Positions 48,005-56,722 of a DNA stretch of 64,000 bases are shown here, piece by piece (within the stretch, counting starts at the first letter, position 1; every line of letters starts with the position of its first letter). The notes beneath the pieces were generated by a model. The model did no database searches, had not been told where the DNA came from, and worked only from the letters and a program-made list of their open reading frames with translations. A program made the translations under genes and the position numbers. This DNA comes from Trujillonella endophytica (lineage in GTDB: Bacteria > Actinomycetota > Actinomycetes > Mycobacteriales > Geodermatophilaceae), in contig NZ_FOEE01000009.1 in NCBI RefSeq assembly GCF_900110555.1, forward strand, positions 1-64,000, in the 5' to 3' direction.

Positions 48005-49660
48005 TCAGGCGGCGGGGACCTGCAGCTTCGAGAAGGTCAGCGTGGGGAACCCGGTCTCGGCGTCCCGCGCCATCATCTTGCGCAGCGTCGGGCGCCCCGT
48101 CGGGTTCAGCAGCTGCCGCACCGGCTTGCCGGGGATGTTGCCGCCGTAGAAGTAGCTGCTGTCCAGGAACGACGACATCCGCGAGCTGTCGTTCATCATC
48201 GCGGTCCACTGCTCCTCGGCGGCGTCGTCGACCTCCACGACGTCCTGCCCGTGCTCCCGCGCGTGCAGCAGGACGTCCATCACGTAGTCGACCTGGTCCC
48301 CGGCGTAGCGCGGGTTGTTGCCGAGCGCGCCGTGCGGACCGCCGGGGAAGAAGAAGTTCGGGAAGCCCGCCGTCATGATGCCGAGATAGGTGCGCGGCCC
48401 GTCGGCCCAGTGCTCCTCCAGGGCCAGGCCCTGGCGCCCGCGGACGCCGAGGCGGTTCAGCGCGCCGGTGCCGAAGTCGTACCCCGTCGCCCAGATGATG
48501 ACGTCGTACTCCCGGTGACCCTCACTGGTCTCGATCCCCGTCTCGGTGATCCGCAGGATCGGCGTCTCGCGCAGGGAGACCAGGTCGACGTTCGGGTTGT
48601 TGTAGGCCTCGTAGTAGCCCGTGCCGAACGGCGGACGGCGGCCGCCGTAGCCGCTGTCCTTGGGGATGAGCCGCTCCGCGGTTACCGGATCGGAGACGAT
48701 GGCGCGGATCTTCGCCGCCATGAACTCGCACCACTCACGGTTGACCTCGGGGTTGAAGAGGAGGTCGATGTAGCTCTCGGTGAGCTTGCGGAACCCGGAG
48801 CTCGCCCACATCTGCTCGAAGAGCTCCTGCCACTGCTCCCGGGTGTCCTCGGTCGACTTGCGGCCGGTCGACGTGTGCAGGAACCCGCTGGGCGAGGCGT
48901 CCAGCGCCGCGACGATCTCGGCGAAGCGGGCCTTCAGGTCGGCATGCTCCTCCGGCGGGATGGGCCGGTTGTTCAGCGGTGTCACCCAGTCGGCGTTCAT
49001 CTGGTAGACGGTCAGGTTCGCGACCTCGTCGGCGATCGCCGGAACGATCTGCACGCCGCTGGAGCCGGTGCCGATCTGCGCGACCCGCAGGCCGCGGAAG
49101 TCGACGGACTCCTTGGGCCAGAGGCCGGTGTGGAGCTGCCGGCCGCGGAAGGCCTCCCGGCCCTCGATCGCCGGGATGAAGGGCACCGAGAGGTTGCCGC
49201 TCGCGGCCACCACGTAGCGGGCGCGCCAGGTGCGGCCGTCCTGGGTCCCGACGGTGGAGATGCCCGTCGCCTCGTCGAAGACCACCGAGGTCACCTTGGC
49301 GCCGAACTCGATGTGCCGGCGCATGTCGCACCGGTCGAGGACGAAGTCGAAGTACCCCTCGATCTCGGGCTGGCCCGCGTACTGCTCGGACCACTCCCAC
49401 TCCTGCCACAGCTCCTCGGAGAAGAGGAAGCCGTAGGACCAGCTCTCGGAGTCGAAGCGGGCCCCCGGGTAGCGGTTCCAGTGCCACACGCCACCCGGGC
49501 CGTCCGCGGCCTCGAGGAGGGTCACCGAGTAGCCGGCCTCCCGGGCGCGCCACAGCTGGTAGATGCCGGTCACGCCGGCACCGATGACGAGGACGTCGAC
49601 CGGAGCCCCTGCCGTCGCGCCGTCCTCTTCCGTTCCCGACGCCATCGACGGTCCCGTCAT
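48005..49660 (-). CDS. Baeyer-Villiger monooxygenase (class B flavoprotein monooxygenase)
   Basis: A 551-residue FAD- and NADPH-dependent monooxygenase that inserts oxygen next to a ketone, giving an ester or lactone. It has the FAD motif DVLVIGAGVTGIYQLWRARE, GGVWHWNRYPGARFDSESWS, the BVMO fingerprint FRGRQLHTGLWP (FxGxxxHxxxWP), the NADPH motif AQIGTGSSGVQIVPAIADE and IIWATGYDFGTGALNRLGV. The length and motifs match cyclohexanone/steroid monooxygenase relatives. Start at 49660 or a nearby ATG at 49645. The upstream gap has a GACCGATCGGTC palindrome. It is the likely ring-opening or side-chain-cleaving enzyme of the cluster. Confidence 0.95.
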   Translation of the reverse strand: MTGPSMASGTEEDGATAGAPVDVLVIGAGVTGIYQLWRAREAGYSVTLLEAADGPGGVWHWNRYPGARFDSESWSYGFLFSEELWQEWEWSEQYAGQPEIEGYFDFVLDRCDMRRHIEFGAKVTSVVFDEATGISTVGTQDGRTWRARYVVAASGNLSVPFIPAIEGREAFRGRQLHTGLWPKESVDFRGLRVAQIGTGSSGVQIVPAIADEVANLTVYQMNADWVTPLNNRPIPPEEHADLKARFAEIVAALDASPSGFLHTSTGRKSTEDTREQWQELFEQMWASSGFRKLTESYIDLLFNPEVNREWCEFMAAKIRAIVSDPVTAERLIPKDSGYGGRRPPFGTGYYEAYNNPNVDLVSLRETPILRITETGIETSEGHREYDVIIWATGYDFGTGALNRLGVRGRQGLALEEHWADGPRTYLGIMTAGFPNFFFPGGPHGALGNNPRYAGDQVDYVMDVLLHAREHGQDVVEVDDAAEEQWTAMMNDSSRMSSFLDSSYFYGGNIPGKPVRQLLNPTGRPTLRKMMARDAETGFPTLTFSKLQVPAA

Positions 49661-49721
49661 CTGTCCTCCGCTCTCGAGCCGCCCCTGCGCCGCGGCGGCA
49701 CGATCTTGTCGGTCGACAGTG

Positions 49722-49742
49722 TTTCGACCGATCGGTCCAAAG
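49722..49742 (-). promoter_or_regulatory. GACCGATCGGTC palindrome upstream of the BVMO gene
   Basis: The perfect 12-bp palindrome GACCGATCGGTC lies at 49726-49737, within TTTCGACCGATCGGTCCAA. On the minus strand TTGGAC (plus 49735-49740) could be a -35, but no good -10 is visible at 17-18 bp. The BVMO start is 62 nt away. Confidence 0.55.
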
Positions 49743-49808
49743 CCAGATTAGGGCAGAGCGTCCTCCGCGGGCAACGGGCGCCGCCGCGGGATGCCGGGCG
49801 ACCGGACG

Positions 49809-49837
49809 TTGCCTGTACCGACCGCTTGTTCTAATTT
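49809..49837 (+). promoter_or_regulatory. Promoter of the SDR-crotonase operon with half-operator in spacer
   Basis: -35 TTGCCT (49809-49814), exact 17-bp spacer, -10 TAATTT (49832-49837). The spacer starts GTACCGACCGCTTG, a degenerate copy of the recurrent palindrome. The gene starts at 49956 with ACGAGGAGCGG upstream. Confidence 0.68.
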
Positions 49838-49955
49838 CAGCTGACCGCTCGATCGCCCAGCCCTCCGGCCACCCCGAGGGGCGGCGACGCGCGTTCCCGT
49901 CCGCACCGGGGATCGCGCGGCCGGCCCCCGATATCCCTACAGACGAGGAGCGGAC

Positions 49956-50696
49956 ATGTCGCTGAACGGAAAGGTCGCGGTCGTCACCGGCGGCGCGCGC
50001 GGCATCGGACGGGCGATCGCCCTCGTGCTCGCCCGGCACGGTGCCGCGGTCGCGGTCTGGGACCTCGACCTCGCCGGGGCCGAGGAGGCCGCCGCCGAGA
50101 TCCGCGCGGCCGGCGGAACCGCCGTCGCCGTCGGCGGCGACGCCGCCGAGGCGTCCTCCGTCCGCGCCGCCGCCGAGCGGACGCGTGCCGAGCTGGGCCC
50201 GGTCACCGTGCTCGTGAACAACGCCGGGATCAACGAGACCGCACGGTTCACCGAGCTGGCCGAGGACGCCTGGGACCGGGTGATCCGGATCAATCTGAAG
50301 GGCCCCTTCCTCGTCACCCAGGCGCTCGTCCCCGACATGCTCGAGGCCGGCTGGGGACGCATCGTCAACATCTCGTCCTCGTCCGCCCAGACCGGATCGC
50401 CCAACATGGCGCACTACGTGTCGTCCAAGGGCGGGGTGATCGGACTGACCAAGGCGCTGGCGATGGAGTACGTCGCCAAGGGCATCACCGTCAACCACGT
50501 GCCGCCGGGCTTCATCGACACCCCGCTCACCCGGGAGACGCTCGGCGACGTCGCCGCCGTCGCCAAGATGATGCCGATGAAGCGGGCCGGCACCCCGGAG
50601 GACGTCGCGCACGCCGTGGCGTACCTGGCCTCGGAGGAGGCCGGCTACGTGACCGGCCAGACGCTCAGCCCCAACGGCGGCCGGTACCTGGTCTGA
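49956..50696 (+). CDS. SDR family NAD(P)-dependent oxidoreductase
   Basis: A 246-residue classical SDR close to 3-oxoacyl-ACP reductase/FabG-like enzymes: VAVVTGGARGIGRAIALVLA, AVWDLDLAGAEEAAAEIRAA, LVNNAGINETARF, catalytic Ser in NISSSSAQTGSPN, YVSSKGGVIGL and YVTGQTLSPNGGRYLV. It probably oxidises an alcohol or reduces a ketone in the pathway, perhaps supplying the ketone to the BVMO encoded divergently. It has its own promoter with an operator-like half-site. Two further genes follow (60-nt gap, then a 4-nt overlap), forming an operon to 52831. Confidence 0.92.
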   Translation: MSLNGKVAVVTGGARGIGRAIALVLARHGAAVAVWDLDLAGAEEAAAEIRAAGGTAVAVGGDAAEASSVRAAAERTRAELGPVTVLVNNAGINETARFTELAEDAWDRVIRINLKGPFLVTQALVPDMLEAGWGRIVNISSSSAQTGSPNMAHYVSSKGGVIGLTKALAMEYVAKGITVNHVPPGFIDTPLTRETLGDVAAVAKMMPMKRAGTPEDVAHAVAYLASEEAGYVTGQTLSPNGGRYLV

Positions 50697-50756
50697 GCTC
50701 GAGCACATCCGGGGGGCCTCCCCGTCGTCAGTCAGCGCAACGAAGCGAGGAGAGAC

Positions 50757-52055
50757 ATGGACGAGAGCACCCCCCGACCGATCCGCGTGGTCCAGTGGGC
50801 GACCGGCAACATCGGCTCGCGCGCCCTGCGCGCCGTGATCGAGCACCCCGAGCTGGAGCTCGCGGGCGTCTACGTCACGAACCCGGACAAGGTGGGCCGG
50901 GACGCCGGCACGCTCGCGGGCACCGGCGTCACGACGGGCGTGCTGGCCACCGGTGACGCGGACGCGATCGTGGCCCTGGACGCCGACGTGGCGCTGTACA
51001 TGCCGTTGCGGTGCGACTTCGACGAGGTCTGCCGGCTGCTCGCGGCCGGCCTGGACGTCGTCACCACGCGCGGGGAGTTCCACCACCCGGCGAGCCTGGA
51101 CCCGGACGTGCGCGCCCGCGTCGAGCGGGCCTGCGCGGAGGGCGGCACCTCGATCCACGCCACGGGGAGCAGTCCCGGCTTCATCACCGAGGCCATCCCC
51201 CTGGTGCTGACGTCGATCGCGCGCCGGCTCGACCACCTCTCCATCGACGAGTACGCCGACCTCTCCCGGCGGAACTCACCCGGCCTGGTCTTCGACATCA
51301 TGGGCTTCGGAAAGCGGCCGGAGGAGCTGGGCAGGAAGCGGGCCGCGCACCTCGCGGCCGCCTTCGGCCCCTCCCTGCGCGTGACCGCCGAGGCCCTCGG
51401 TCTGCCGCTGGACGCCGTCGAGGCCACCGAGGAGCTCGCGCTCGCCACGCGGGACGTGCAGATCGCCGCCGGGCCGGTCCCCGCGGGCACCGTCGCCGGT
51501 CAGCGCACCGTCATCTCCGGGATGCGCAACGGCGTCGAGCTGATCCGGTTCCGGGCCAACTGGATCGTCACGACCGACATCGACGCCGACTGGGACATGC
51601 AGGCCACCGGCTGGCGGGTCCAGGTGGCCGGCGACACCCCGCTCGACGTCCGGCTCGAGTTCGCCGTCCCGCTGGAGCGGATGGCCGAGTACTCCCCCGG
51701 CTACACCGCCCACCGCGCCGTCAACGCCATCGCGGCGGTGCGCGCCGCCGCACCGGGGATCCGGACCAGCATGGACCTGCCGCAGGTGGTCGCGCGGCTC
51801 GGGGACCCGCCGATCAGCGACGCCGAGGCGGCGGAGCTCTCCGGGCTGGTGACCGCGGGCGCCCAGGACCCGAACTTCCTCCCGATGGAGGCCGACCGGA
51901 TGGCCGGGGAGACCGCGGCGAACGCCGCCCACGAGCACGACGCCGAGGACGCCGCGGGGCTGGTGGGCACGCCCAGCCACGATCCGAACTTCCTCCCCGT
52001 CGAGACCGGGCGGGTCGTCGGTGAGGACGACGCCGGGGACCTGGCACGGTCGTGA
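50757..52055 (+). CDS. NAD(P)H-dependent amine dehydrogenase / dihydrodipicolinate reductase-like protein
   Basis: A 432-residue protein with an N-terminal Rossmann domain RVVQWATGNIGSRALRAVIE (the family start; VQWxTGNxG), then GVYVTNPDKVGRDAGTLAG, DVVTTRGEFHHPASL, and a C-terminal domain with GFGKRPEELGRKRAAHLAAA. Relatives include 2,4-diaminopentanoate dehydrogenase, but many actinobacterial members sit in terpene/steroid/aromatic clusters with unknown roles. The last ~75 residues are unusual: the motif DPNFLP occurs twice, in AQDPNFLPMEADRM and SHDPNFLPVETGRV, 36 residues or so apart. GAGGAGAG precedes the ATG. It overlaps the crotonase gene by 4 nt. Confidence 0.82.
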   Translation: MDESTPRPIRVVQWATGNIGSRALRAVIEHPELELAGVYVTNPDKVGRDAGTLAGTGVTTGVLATGDADAIVALDADVALYMPLRCDFDEVCRLLAAGLDVVTTRGEFHHPASLDPDVRARVERACAEGGTSIHATGSSPGFITEAIPLVLTSIARRLDHLSIDEYADLSRRNSPGLVFDIMGFGKRPEELGRKRAAHLAAAFGPSLRVTAEALGLPLDAVEATEELALATRDVQIAAGPVPAGTVAGQRTVISGMRNGVELIRFRANWIVTTDIDADWDMQATGWRVQVAGDTPLDVRLEFAVPLERMAEYSPGYTAHRAVNAIAAVRAAAPGIRTSMDLPQVVARLGDPPISDAEAAELSGLVTAGAQDPNFLPMEADRMAGETAANAAHEHDAEDAAGLVGTPSHDPNFLPVETGRVVGEDDAGDLARS

Positions 52056-52831
52056 GCGACGACCTGGGGACGCCGTTCCTGAGGCTGGAGCGCGAGGGAC
52101 CGATCGCCTGGTGCGTGATCGACCGCCCCGCGGCGCGCAACGCCCTCACGTCGGCCATGTACTACGGCATCAAGCGGGCGGTGTACCTGGTCAACGGCGA
52201 CCCCGACCTGGCCGCCCTCGTCATCACGGGGACCGGCGACGTCTTCGCTCCCGGCGGCGACCTGGGCGGGGGGTCGGACGCCGGTGAGCAGCCCGTGGCG
52301 GCGCTGGGGCCGGACACGCTGCCCTTCCTGGCCGTCCGCGACAGCCGGGCGCCGGTGATCGCCGCGGTCAACGGAATCTGCCAGGGCGGCGGCCTGCTCA
52401 TCGCGATGATGGCCGACATCGCCGTCGCCAGCGATCGGGCCACCTTCCGCGCGCCGGAACTGCTGCGCGGGATCGTGGACGCCACGTTCGCCGCGACGCT
52501 GCCCGCGCACGTCGGCGTGGCCGTCGCCCGCGATCTGCTGCTCTCGGCGCGGCGCCTCGACGCGGCCGAGGCCCAGCGGCTCGGGATCATCTCCCGCGTC
52601 GTCCCGCACGACGGGCTGCGGGAGGCCGCACTGTCAGCCGCCGCCGAGGTCCTGCGGACCGCCCCCGGGGCACGGGCCCAGACCAAGCGGATGCTCAACG
52701 AGCACTACCGGCCCATCGACTACCCCACGATGTTCGCCGCGCTCGAGGAGTCGCCCGAGCCGCGCGAGGGGATGCGGGCCTTCATGGAGAAGCGCCCGCC
52801 GGCCTGGGTTCCCCCGGACCTGCCGGCCTGA
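52052..52831 (+). CDS. Enoyl-CoA hydratase/isomerase family protein lacking one catalytic Glu
   Basis: A 259-residue crotonase-fold protein. The oxyanion loops are FAPGGDLGGGSDAG and GICQGGGLLIAMMADIAVAS. In hydratases the second loop carries Glu (CEL); here it is LLI, while the other Glu is kept in APELLRGIVD. One-Glu crotonases are usually isomerases, ring-opening hydrolases or decarboxylases rather than hydratases, so the reaction is open. It starts with a GTG overlapping the amine-dehydrogenase-like gene (GTGA) and ends the operon that begins at 49956. A 38-bp palindromic terminator follows. Confidence 0.87.
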   Translation: MSDDLGTPFLRLEREGPIAWCVIDRPAARNALTSAMYYGIKRAVYLVNGDPDLAALVITGTGDVFAPGGDLGGGSDAGEQPVAALGPDTLPFLAVRDSRAPVIAAVNGICQGGGLLIAMMADIAVASDRATFRAPELLRGIVDATFAATLPAHVGVAVARDLLLSARRLDAAEAQRLGIISRVVPHDGLREAALSAAAEVLRTAPGARAQTKRMLNEHYRPIDYPTMFAALEESPEPREGMRAFMEKRPPAWVPPDLPA

Positions 52832-52839
52832 TCGCCGTC

Positions 52840-52877
52840 CCCGGGACGTCCGCACCGATCGGTGCGGACGTCCCGGG
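52840..52877. terminator. Bidirectional terminator, crotonase / FMO
   Basis: A perfect 38-bp palindrome centred at 52858/52859 starts CCCGGGACGTCCGCACC. It lies between stops at 52831 and 52883. Its centre, ACCGATCGGT, coincidentally matches the operator core, but no promoter is near. Confidence 0.85.
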
Positions 52878-52882
52878 CCGGC

Positions 52883-54760
52883 TCAGCCCAGGGCCGGCGT
52901 CGCGGCGTCGGAGTCCGCGCGGTCGTGCGGCGTGAAGCCGGCGCTCGCGGCCCAGGCCGGGTCCCCGCTCGGGTCCATGGGCTCGATACCCGACTCGATG
53001 GCCTTGATCTGCAGCGCCATGAACTTCGAGTAGTACCGCGCCATCCGGATGAACCCGGTGCCGAACCAGAGCCCGGGCTGGGCCGACCGGCGCCAGGTGT
53101 TCGCGTACTCGCCGTCCGCCGCGCGTCCGTAGGCCTTGTCGATCCTCGCCGCCGCCGTGCCGAGGGTGGGCCGGATGGACGCCCACAGCCAGTCGTAGCC
53201 CGTGGCGAAGACGATGAGGTCGAGCTGCATCTCGGACCCGTCGCTGAAGACGCCGGTCCGCCCGTCCTTGATCTCGACGAGCTCCACGCCCTGCTTGAGG
53301 CCGATCTTCCCCTCCGCGATCAGCTGGGCCGCACCGATGTTGATGTGGTAGCTGTCCTTGCCGACCGCGATGGAGCCGTAGATCCCCCCGCCGTCGGCGC
53401 CCCAGTCCAGCTTGAAGCCGCGGGCCACGAGCGCGTCGAGTAGCTCCTGGTCCTCCTTGGCTGCCAGCTTCACCAGCTTCTTCTGCAGCTCGTCCGACAG
53501 CGCGTTCGGGAGCGCGTAGGCCATCTGGTCGGCGTAGTCCGGGGGCACGGTGGTGTCCTCGTGGAACAGCCCGGCCCAGATCTTGTGGTAGGTCGGAAAG
53601 TCCACGACGTAGGTGGAGCTGCGCTGCAGCATGGTCACGTCGGTGCCGTGCTCGGCGAGGTCGTGGGCGATCTCGTGGCCGCTCACGCCGGCCCCGATGA
53701 CGAGGGCGGTCTTGCCCGGGAAGCGGTCGCCGTCCTGGAACGCGTCGGAGTGCGTGTACACGCCGGTGAAGGTCTCCAGCCCCTTGATCGCCGGAATCCT
53801 GGGGTTGCCGTACAGGCCGGCGGCGACGACGAAGTGCCGCGGGTGCAGCTCGCGGATCGACCCGTCCTCCCGGCGGACACGGACCGTCCACCGCTGCGCC
53901 ACCTCGTCGTAGTGCGCGTTGACGAACGTGGTCGAGGTCCAGACGTTCAGGTCCAGCAGCGTCACGTAGGACTCGAGGAAGTCGGCGAACTTGTCCTTGG
54001 GCGTGTGCTCGGTCCAGGTGGGCGGCAGCGGCAGGTAGGGCAGGTGGTCGCCGTACACGCTGCTGTGCAGCGCGAGCGAGGCGTAGCGCTTGCGCCAGGT
54101 GTCCCCGACCCGGGCCTCCCGGTCGATGACCAGCGTGGGCACGTCCAGCGCCTGCAGCCGCGCGGCGATCGACAGCCCGTTGTGCCCGGCGCCGAGCACC
54201 AGCACCGCCGGGTCGGAGTCCTCGAACGCCAGCTCCTTGCGCCGGTCGGCGCTCCAGCGCGTGCGGTTGGGAACGGTGCCGTGCACCTTGCCGATCGGAC
54301 GGTGGTGCCGGATCCGCTCGGGATGCCCCTGCAGCCCGTCCACCTGGGACTGGAACACCGTCGCCAGCGGACGCCCCGTCGCCGTGCTCAGCCGGACGTG
54401 CCCCCGGTCGAGCCGGTCCCTGGTGGTGAAGTCGAAGAAGGCGGCGACCTCGCCGTTGAACTCGAAGGGCGGCTGGTCGGTGTTCAGCGTGAACCCGCGG
54501 GCATCCGCGGCCTTCGCCAGCTCCAACAGGCGCGGCACCAGCTCGTCACGGCCGATCTTGTGGCTGAAGTCCCAGGTGAAGGCCATGAAGTCGCGCCAGG
54601 AGGCGTCCTCGACGAACAGGACCTCGAGGTCGGGCGCCGAGCCCCGCTCGAGTGCGTCCGCGAAGGCCGCGAGCCACTCGGCGGCGACCGTCGCCGCGGC
54701 TTCGGTAGATGCGGCCGGCGCGGGGGCGCCCTGGGTGGTCTCCTGCAGGGTGTCGGTCAC
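52883..54760 (-). CDS. Flavin-containing monooxygenase with N-terminal SnoaL-like domain
   Basis: A 625-residue fusion. Residues ~20-150 form a SnoaL/NTF2-like domain (WLAAFADALERGSAPDLEVL, FVEDASWRDFMAFTWDFSHK, VAAFFDFTTRDRLDRGHVRL). From ~170 comes a flavin monooxygenase: FAD motif VLVLGAGHNGLSIAARLQAL, DRFPGKTALVIGAGVSGHEI for NADPH, FTGVYTHSDAFQDG and LIVFATGYDWLWASIRPTL. Such fusions are common in fungi and actinobacteria; the classical BVMO fingerprint is imperfect, so oxygenation of a ketone, nitrogen or sulfur centre is possible. GTG at 54760 has GGAGG 10 nt upstream. Gap of ~90 nt to the upstream KstD-like gene suggests one operon. Confidence 0.88.
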   Translation of the reverse strand: MTDTLQETTQGAPAPAASTEAAATVAAEWLAAFADALERGSAPDLEVLFVEDASWRDFMAFTWDFSHKIGRDELVPRLLELAKAADARGFTLNTDQPPFEFNGEVAAFFDFTTRDRLDRGHVRLSTATGRPLATVFQSQVDGLQGHPERIRHHRPIGKVHGTVPNRTRWSADRRKELAFEDSDPAVLVLGAGHNGLSIAARLQALDVPTLVIDREARVGDTWRKRYASLALHSSVYGDHLPYLPLPPTWTEHTPKDKFADFLESYVTLLDLNVWTSTTFVNAHYDEVAQRWTVRVRREDGSIRELHPRHFVVAAGLYGNPRIPAIKGLETFTGVYTHSDAFQDGDRFPGKTALVIGAGVSGHEIAHDLAEHGTDVTMLQRSSTYVVDFPTYHKIWAGLFHEDTTVPPDYADQMAYALPNALSDELQKKLVKLAAKEDQELLDALVARGFKLDWGADGGGIYGSIAVGKDSYHINIGAAQLIAEGKIGLKQGVELVEIKDGRTGVFSDGSEMQLDLIVFATGYDWLWASIRPTLGTAAARIDKAYGRAADGEYANTWRRSAQPGLWFGTGFIRMARYYSKFMALQIKAIESGIEPMDPSGDPAWAASAGFTPHDRADSDAATPALG

Positions 54761-54851
54761 GATCGGTGTCCTCCGGACGGGTTCTCGGTCTCGGTTCGGG
54801 GAGCGGCGCCCGCCGTCGGGGCGGGGCAGTCGCAGGGTCTGGCGGGAGGGG

Positions 54852-56492
54852 TCACGGGGTGCCTGCCGGCGCCACGGCCGCGCGGTCGCGGACCGCCGCC
54901 CGCCCGGCGTAGAGGCCCCACACGCCCGCTACCGCGAGCGTCGCCCCGGCGCCGCCGTAGACCATGCCGGCCGGGCTCGCCATGGCATTGCCGGCCGCGT
55001 ACAGGCCGCGGATGACGTCGCCGTCCACGTCGAGGACGCGCCCCTCGCGGTCGGTCCGCGGACCGCCCTTGGTGCCCAGCGCGGAGATCGCCACCTCCAC
55101 GGCGTAGAAGGGGCCGGTCTCCACCGGCCCGAGCGTCGCGAACGGCGACTCGGGGTCGCCCATCCGGCCGCCGGGGAAGCGGTCGAAGGCGCTCTCGCCC
55201 CGGCCGAAGTCCGGGTCGACGCCGGCGCGGGCGTGCTCGTTGAACCGCTCGACCGTCGCCCGGAGCTCGTCCGCCGGCACACCGAGCGCCCCGGCCAGCT
55301 CCTCGAGCGTTCCGGCGCGGGTCACCCAGTCCGGCAGCTCGCCGCCCGGCGGGAGCCCGAAGACGCCGAACCGGTCGACGGTGGATCGGTCGAACACCAT
55401 GTAGGCCGGGACGTTGAGGTAGTCGAGCTTGGACTCGTCCAACCGGTGGAAGGCGCCGCCGATGGCGTTGTAGTTCGCGGCCTCGTTGGCGAACCGGCGG
55501 CCGTAGCGGTTGACCATGATGGCGCCGGGCAGGGCCCGCTCCCGCGAGGCGAGCAGGCCGTTGGGTCCGCCGTCCCGGCGCGTGCCGGGGTACAGCACGA
55601 TCGGCGACCACCAGGCCTCGCGCATGTTGCCCAGCTGAGCGCCCAGGCGCATCGCCATGCGCAGACCGTCGCCGGAGTCGGTCGGCGCACCGAACGGCTC
55701 GGTGAGCGGCCCGCGCAGGAAGTCGCGGACCAGGGCGCGGTCGTACTCGAAGCCGCCCGTGGCGAGGACCACCGCGCCGGCGTGCACCTCCTGCGCGCCG
55801 TCGGCCGTCTCGATCTCGACGCCGGTGACGGCGCCGCCGTCGGTGAGCAGCCGCAGGCCCCGGCTGCCGGTCGCGACATGGACGCCGCGCTCCAGGCAGG
55901 CGCGCAGCAGGCCACCCACGAGGGCCCGGCCCAGGCCCTCGATCCGCGCCTCCTCGCGCTCGGCGAGCACCTCGGGGGTCAGGAACCCGGTGCCGCCGCC
56001 CAGGGGGGACTCGGCGATCAGCATCCGGCGCACGTCGCCGGCGATGCGGTCGACCCACTCCTCCATGCCCACGAAGGAGAAGAAGTCCGGCTCGATCGAC
56101 CGGCCCCCGCCGGGCATGCCGCCCGGGTGCTCGGGGTGGTAGTCGGGATAGCCCTCGACCAATCGCAGCCGGAGCTCGGTGTTCGCCTCGAGGAAGTCGA
56201 CGAACTGCGGCCCGCCATCGACCAGCGCCTCGGCGAGCTCGGGGAGGATCAGCCCGTTCGACAGGCTGGCCAGGTACTCCAGGCCCCGCTCGCGGGAGTC
56301 CTCGACACCGGCCGCGCGCGCCGGCTGGTTGTTGGGGAACCAGATGGTCCCGCCGGAGAGGGCGGTCGTCCCCCCGAGCAGCTCGGCCTTCTCGTACAGG
56401 GCGACGGTGCCGCCCTCCACCGCCGCGGCGAGCGCCGCGGTCAGCCCCGCCGCTCCTGATCCGAGGACCACCACGTCGTAGGTCTGTCGCAT
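54852..56492 (-). CDS. FAD-dependent oxidoreductase, 3-ketosteroid-delta1-dehydrogenase/fumarate reductase-like
   Basis: A 546-residue flavoprotein of the FAD_binding_2 family. The start YDVVVLGSGAAGLTAALAAA then LYEKAELLGGTTALSGGTIW is the family's ADP-binding motif; VVLATGGFEYDRALVRDFL, RFANEAANYNAIGGAFHRLD and the FAD-contacting end GLYAAGNAMASPAGMVYGGA with GATLAVAGVWG follow. It resembles KstD-type enzymes that desaturate ring A next to a ketone, but the exact ketosteroid residues cannot be confirmed by eye. The ATG at 56492 gives the family-like start MRQTYDVVVLG. Desaturation of a cyclic ketone is the most likely role. Confidence 0.87.
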   Translation of the reverse strand: MRQTYDVVVLGSGAAGLTAALAAAVEGGTVALYEKAELLGGTTALSGGTIWFPNNQPARAAGVEDSRERGLEYLASLSNGLILPELAEALVDGGPQFVDFLEANTELRLRLVEGYPDYHPEHPGGMPGGGRSIEPDFFSFVGMEEWVDRIAGDVRRMLIAESPLGGGTGFLTPEVLAEREEARIEGLGRALVGGLLRACLERGVHVATGSRGLRLLTDGGAVTGVEIETADGAQEVHAGAVVLATGGFEYDRALVRDFLRGPLTEPFGAPTDSGDGLRMAMRLGAQLGNMREAWWSPIVLYPGTRRDGGPNGLLASRERALPGAIMVNRYGRRFANEAANYNAIGGAFHRLDESKLDYLNVPAYMVFDRSTVDRFGVFGLPPGGELPDWVTRAGTLEELAGALGVPADELRATVERFNEHARAGVDPDFGRGESAFDRFPGGRMGDPESPFATLGPVETGPFYAVEVAISALGTKGGPRTDREGRVLDVDGDVIRGLYAAGNAMASPAGMVYGGAGATLAVAGVWGLYAGRAAVRDRAAVAPAGTP

Positions 56493-56680
56493 CGCACGCC
56501 TCACCACTCTGGGGATTCGCGACGTCGAGAGAGTGCCGTCGGGCCCGTCATCGGGCTCGCTCCGCCATCCCGGCATCGTTCACATGTTGCACAGCACTGT
56601 TCGTAGATAGCTACAGGGAGACTAGGCAGGGGCTCCGCCGCCCGCAAGGGGCCCGGGGGTGCCGCGGTCCCGGCCGGCTT

Positions 56681-56719
56681 CCGTGCCCCGATCCGACCAC
56701 CGGCCGGATCGGGGCACGG
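56681..56719 (-). terminator. Terminator of the P450-ferredoxin operon
   Basis: A 15-bp stem, CCGTGCCCCGATCCG (56681-56695) and 56705-56719, has a 9-nt loop. It begins 3 nt after the ferredoxin stop on the minus strand. Confidence 0.85.
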
Positions 56720-56722
56720 AGC

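Noticed and set aside
52840-52877. ACCGATCGGT core as another regulon operator
   Set aside because: It is the tip of a 38-bp perfect terminator hairpin between convergent stops, with no promoter nearby.
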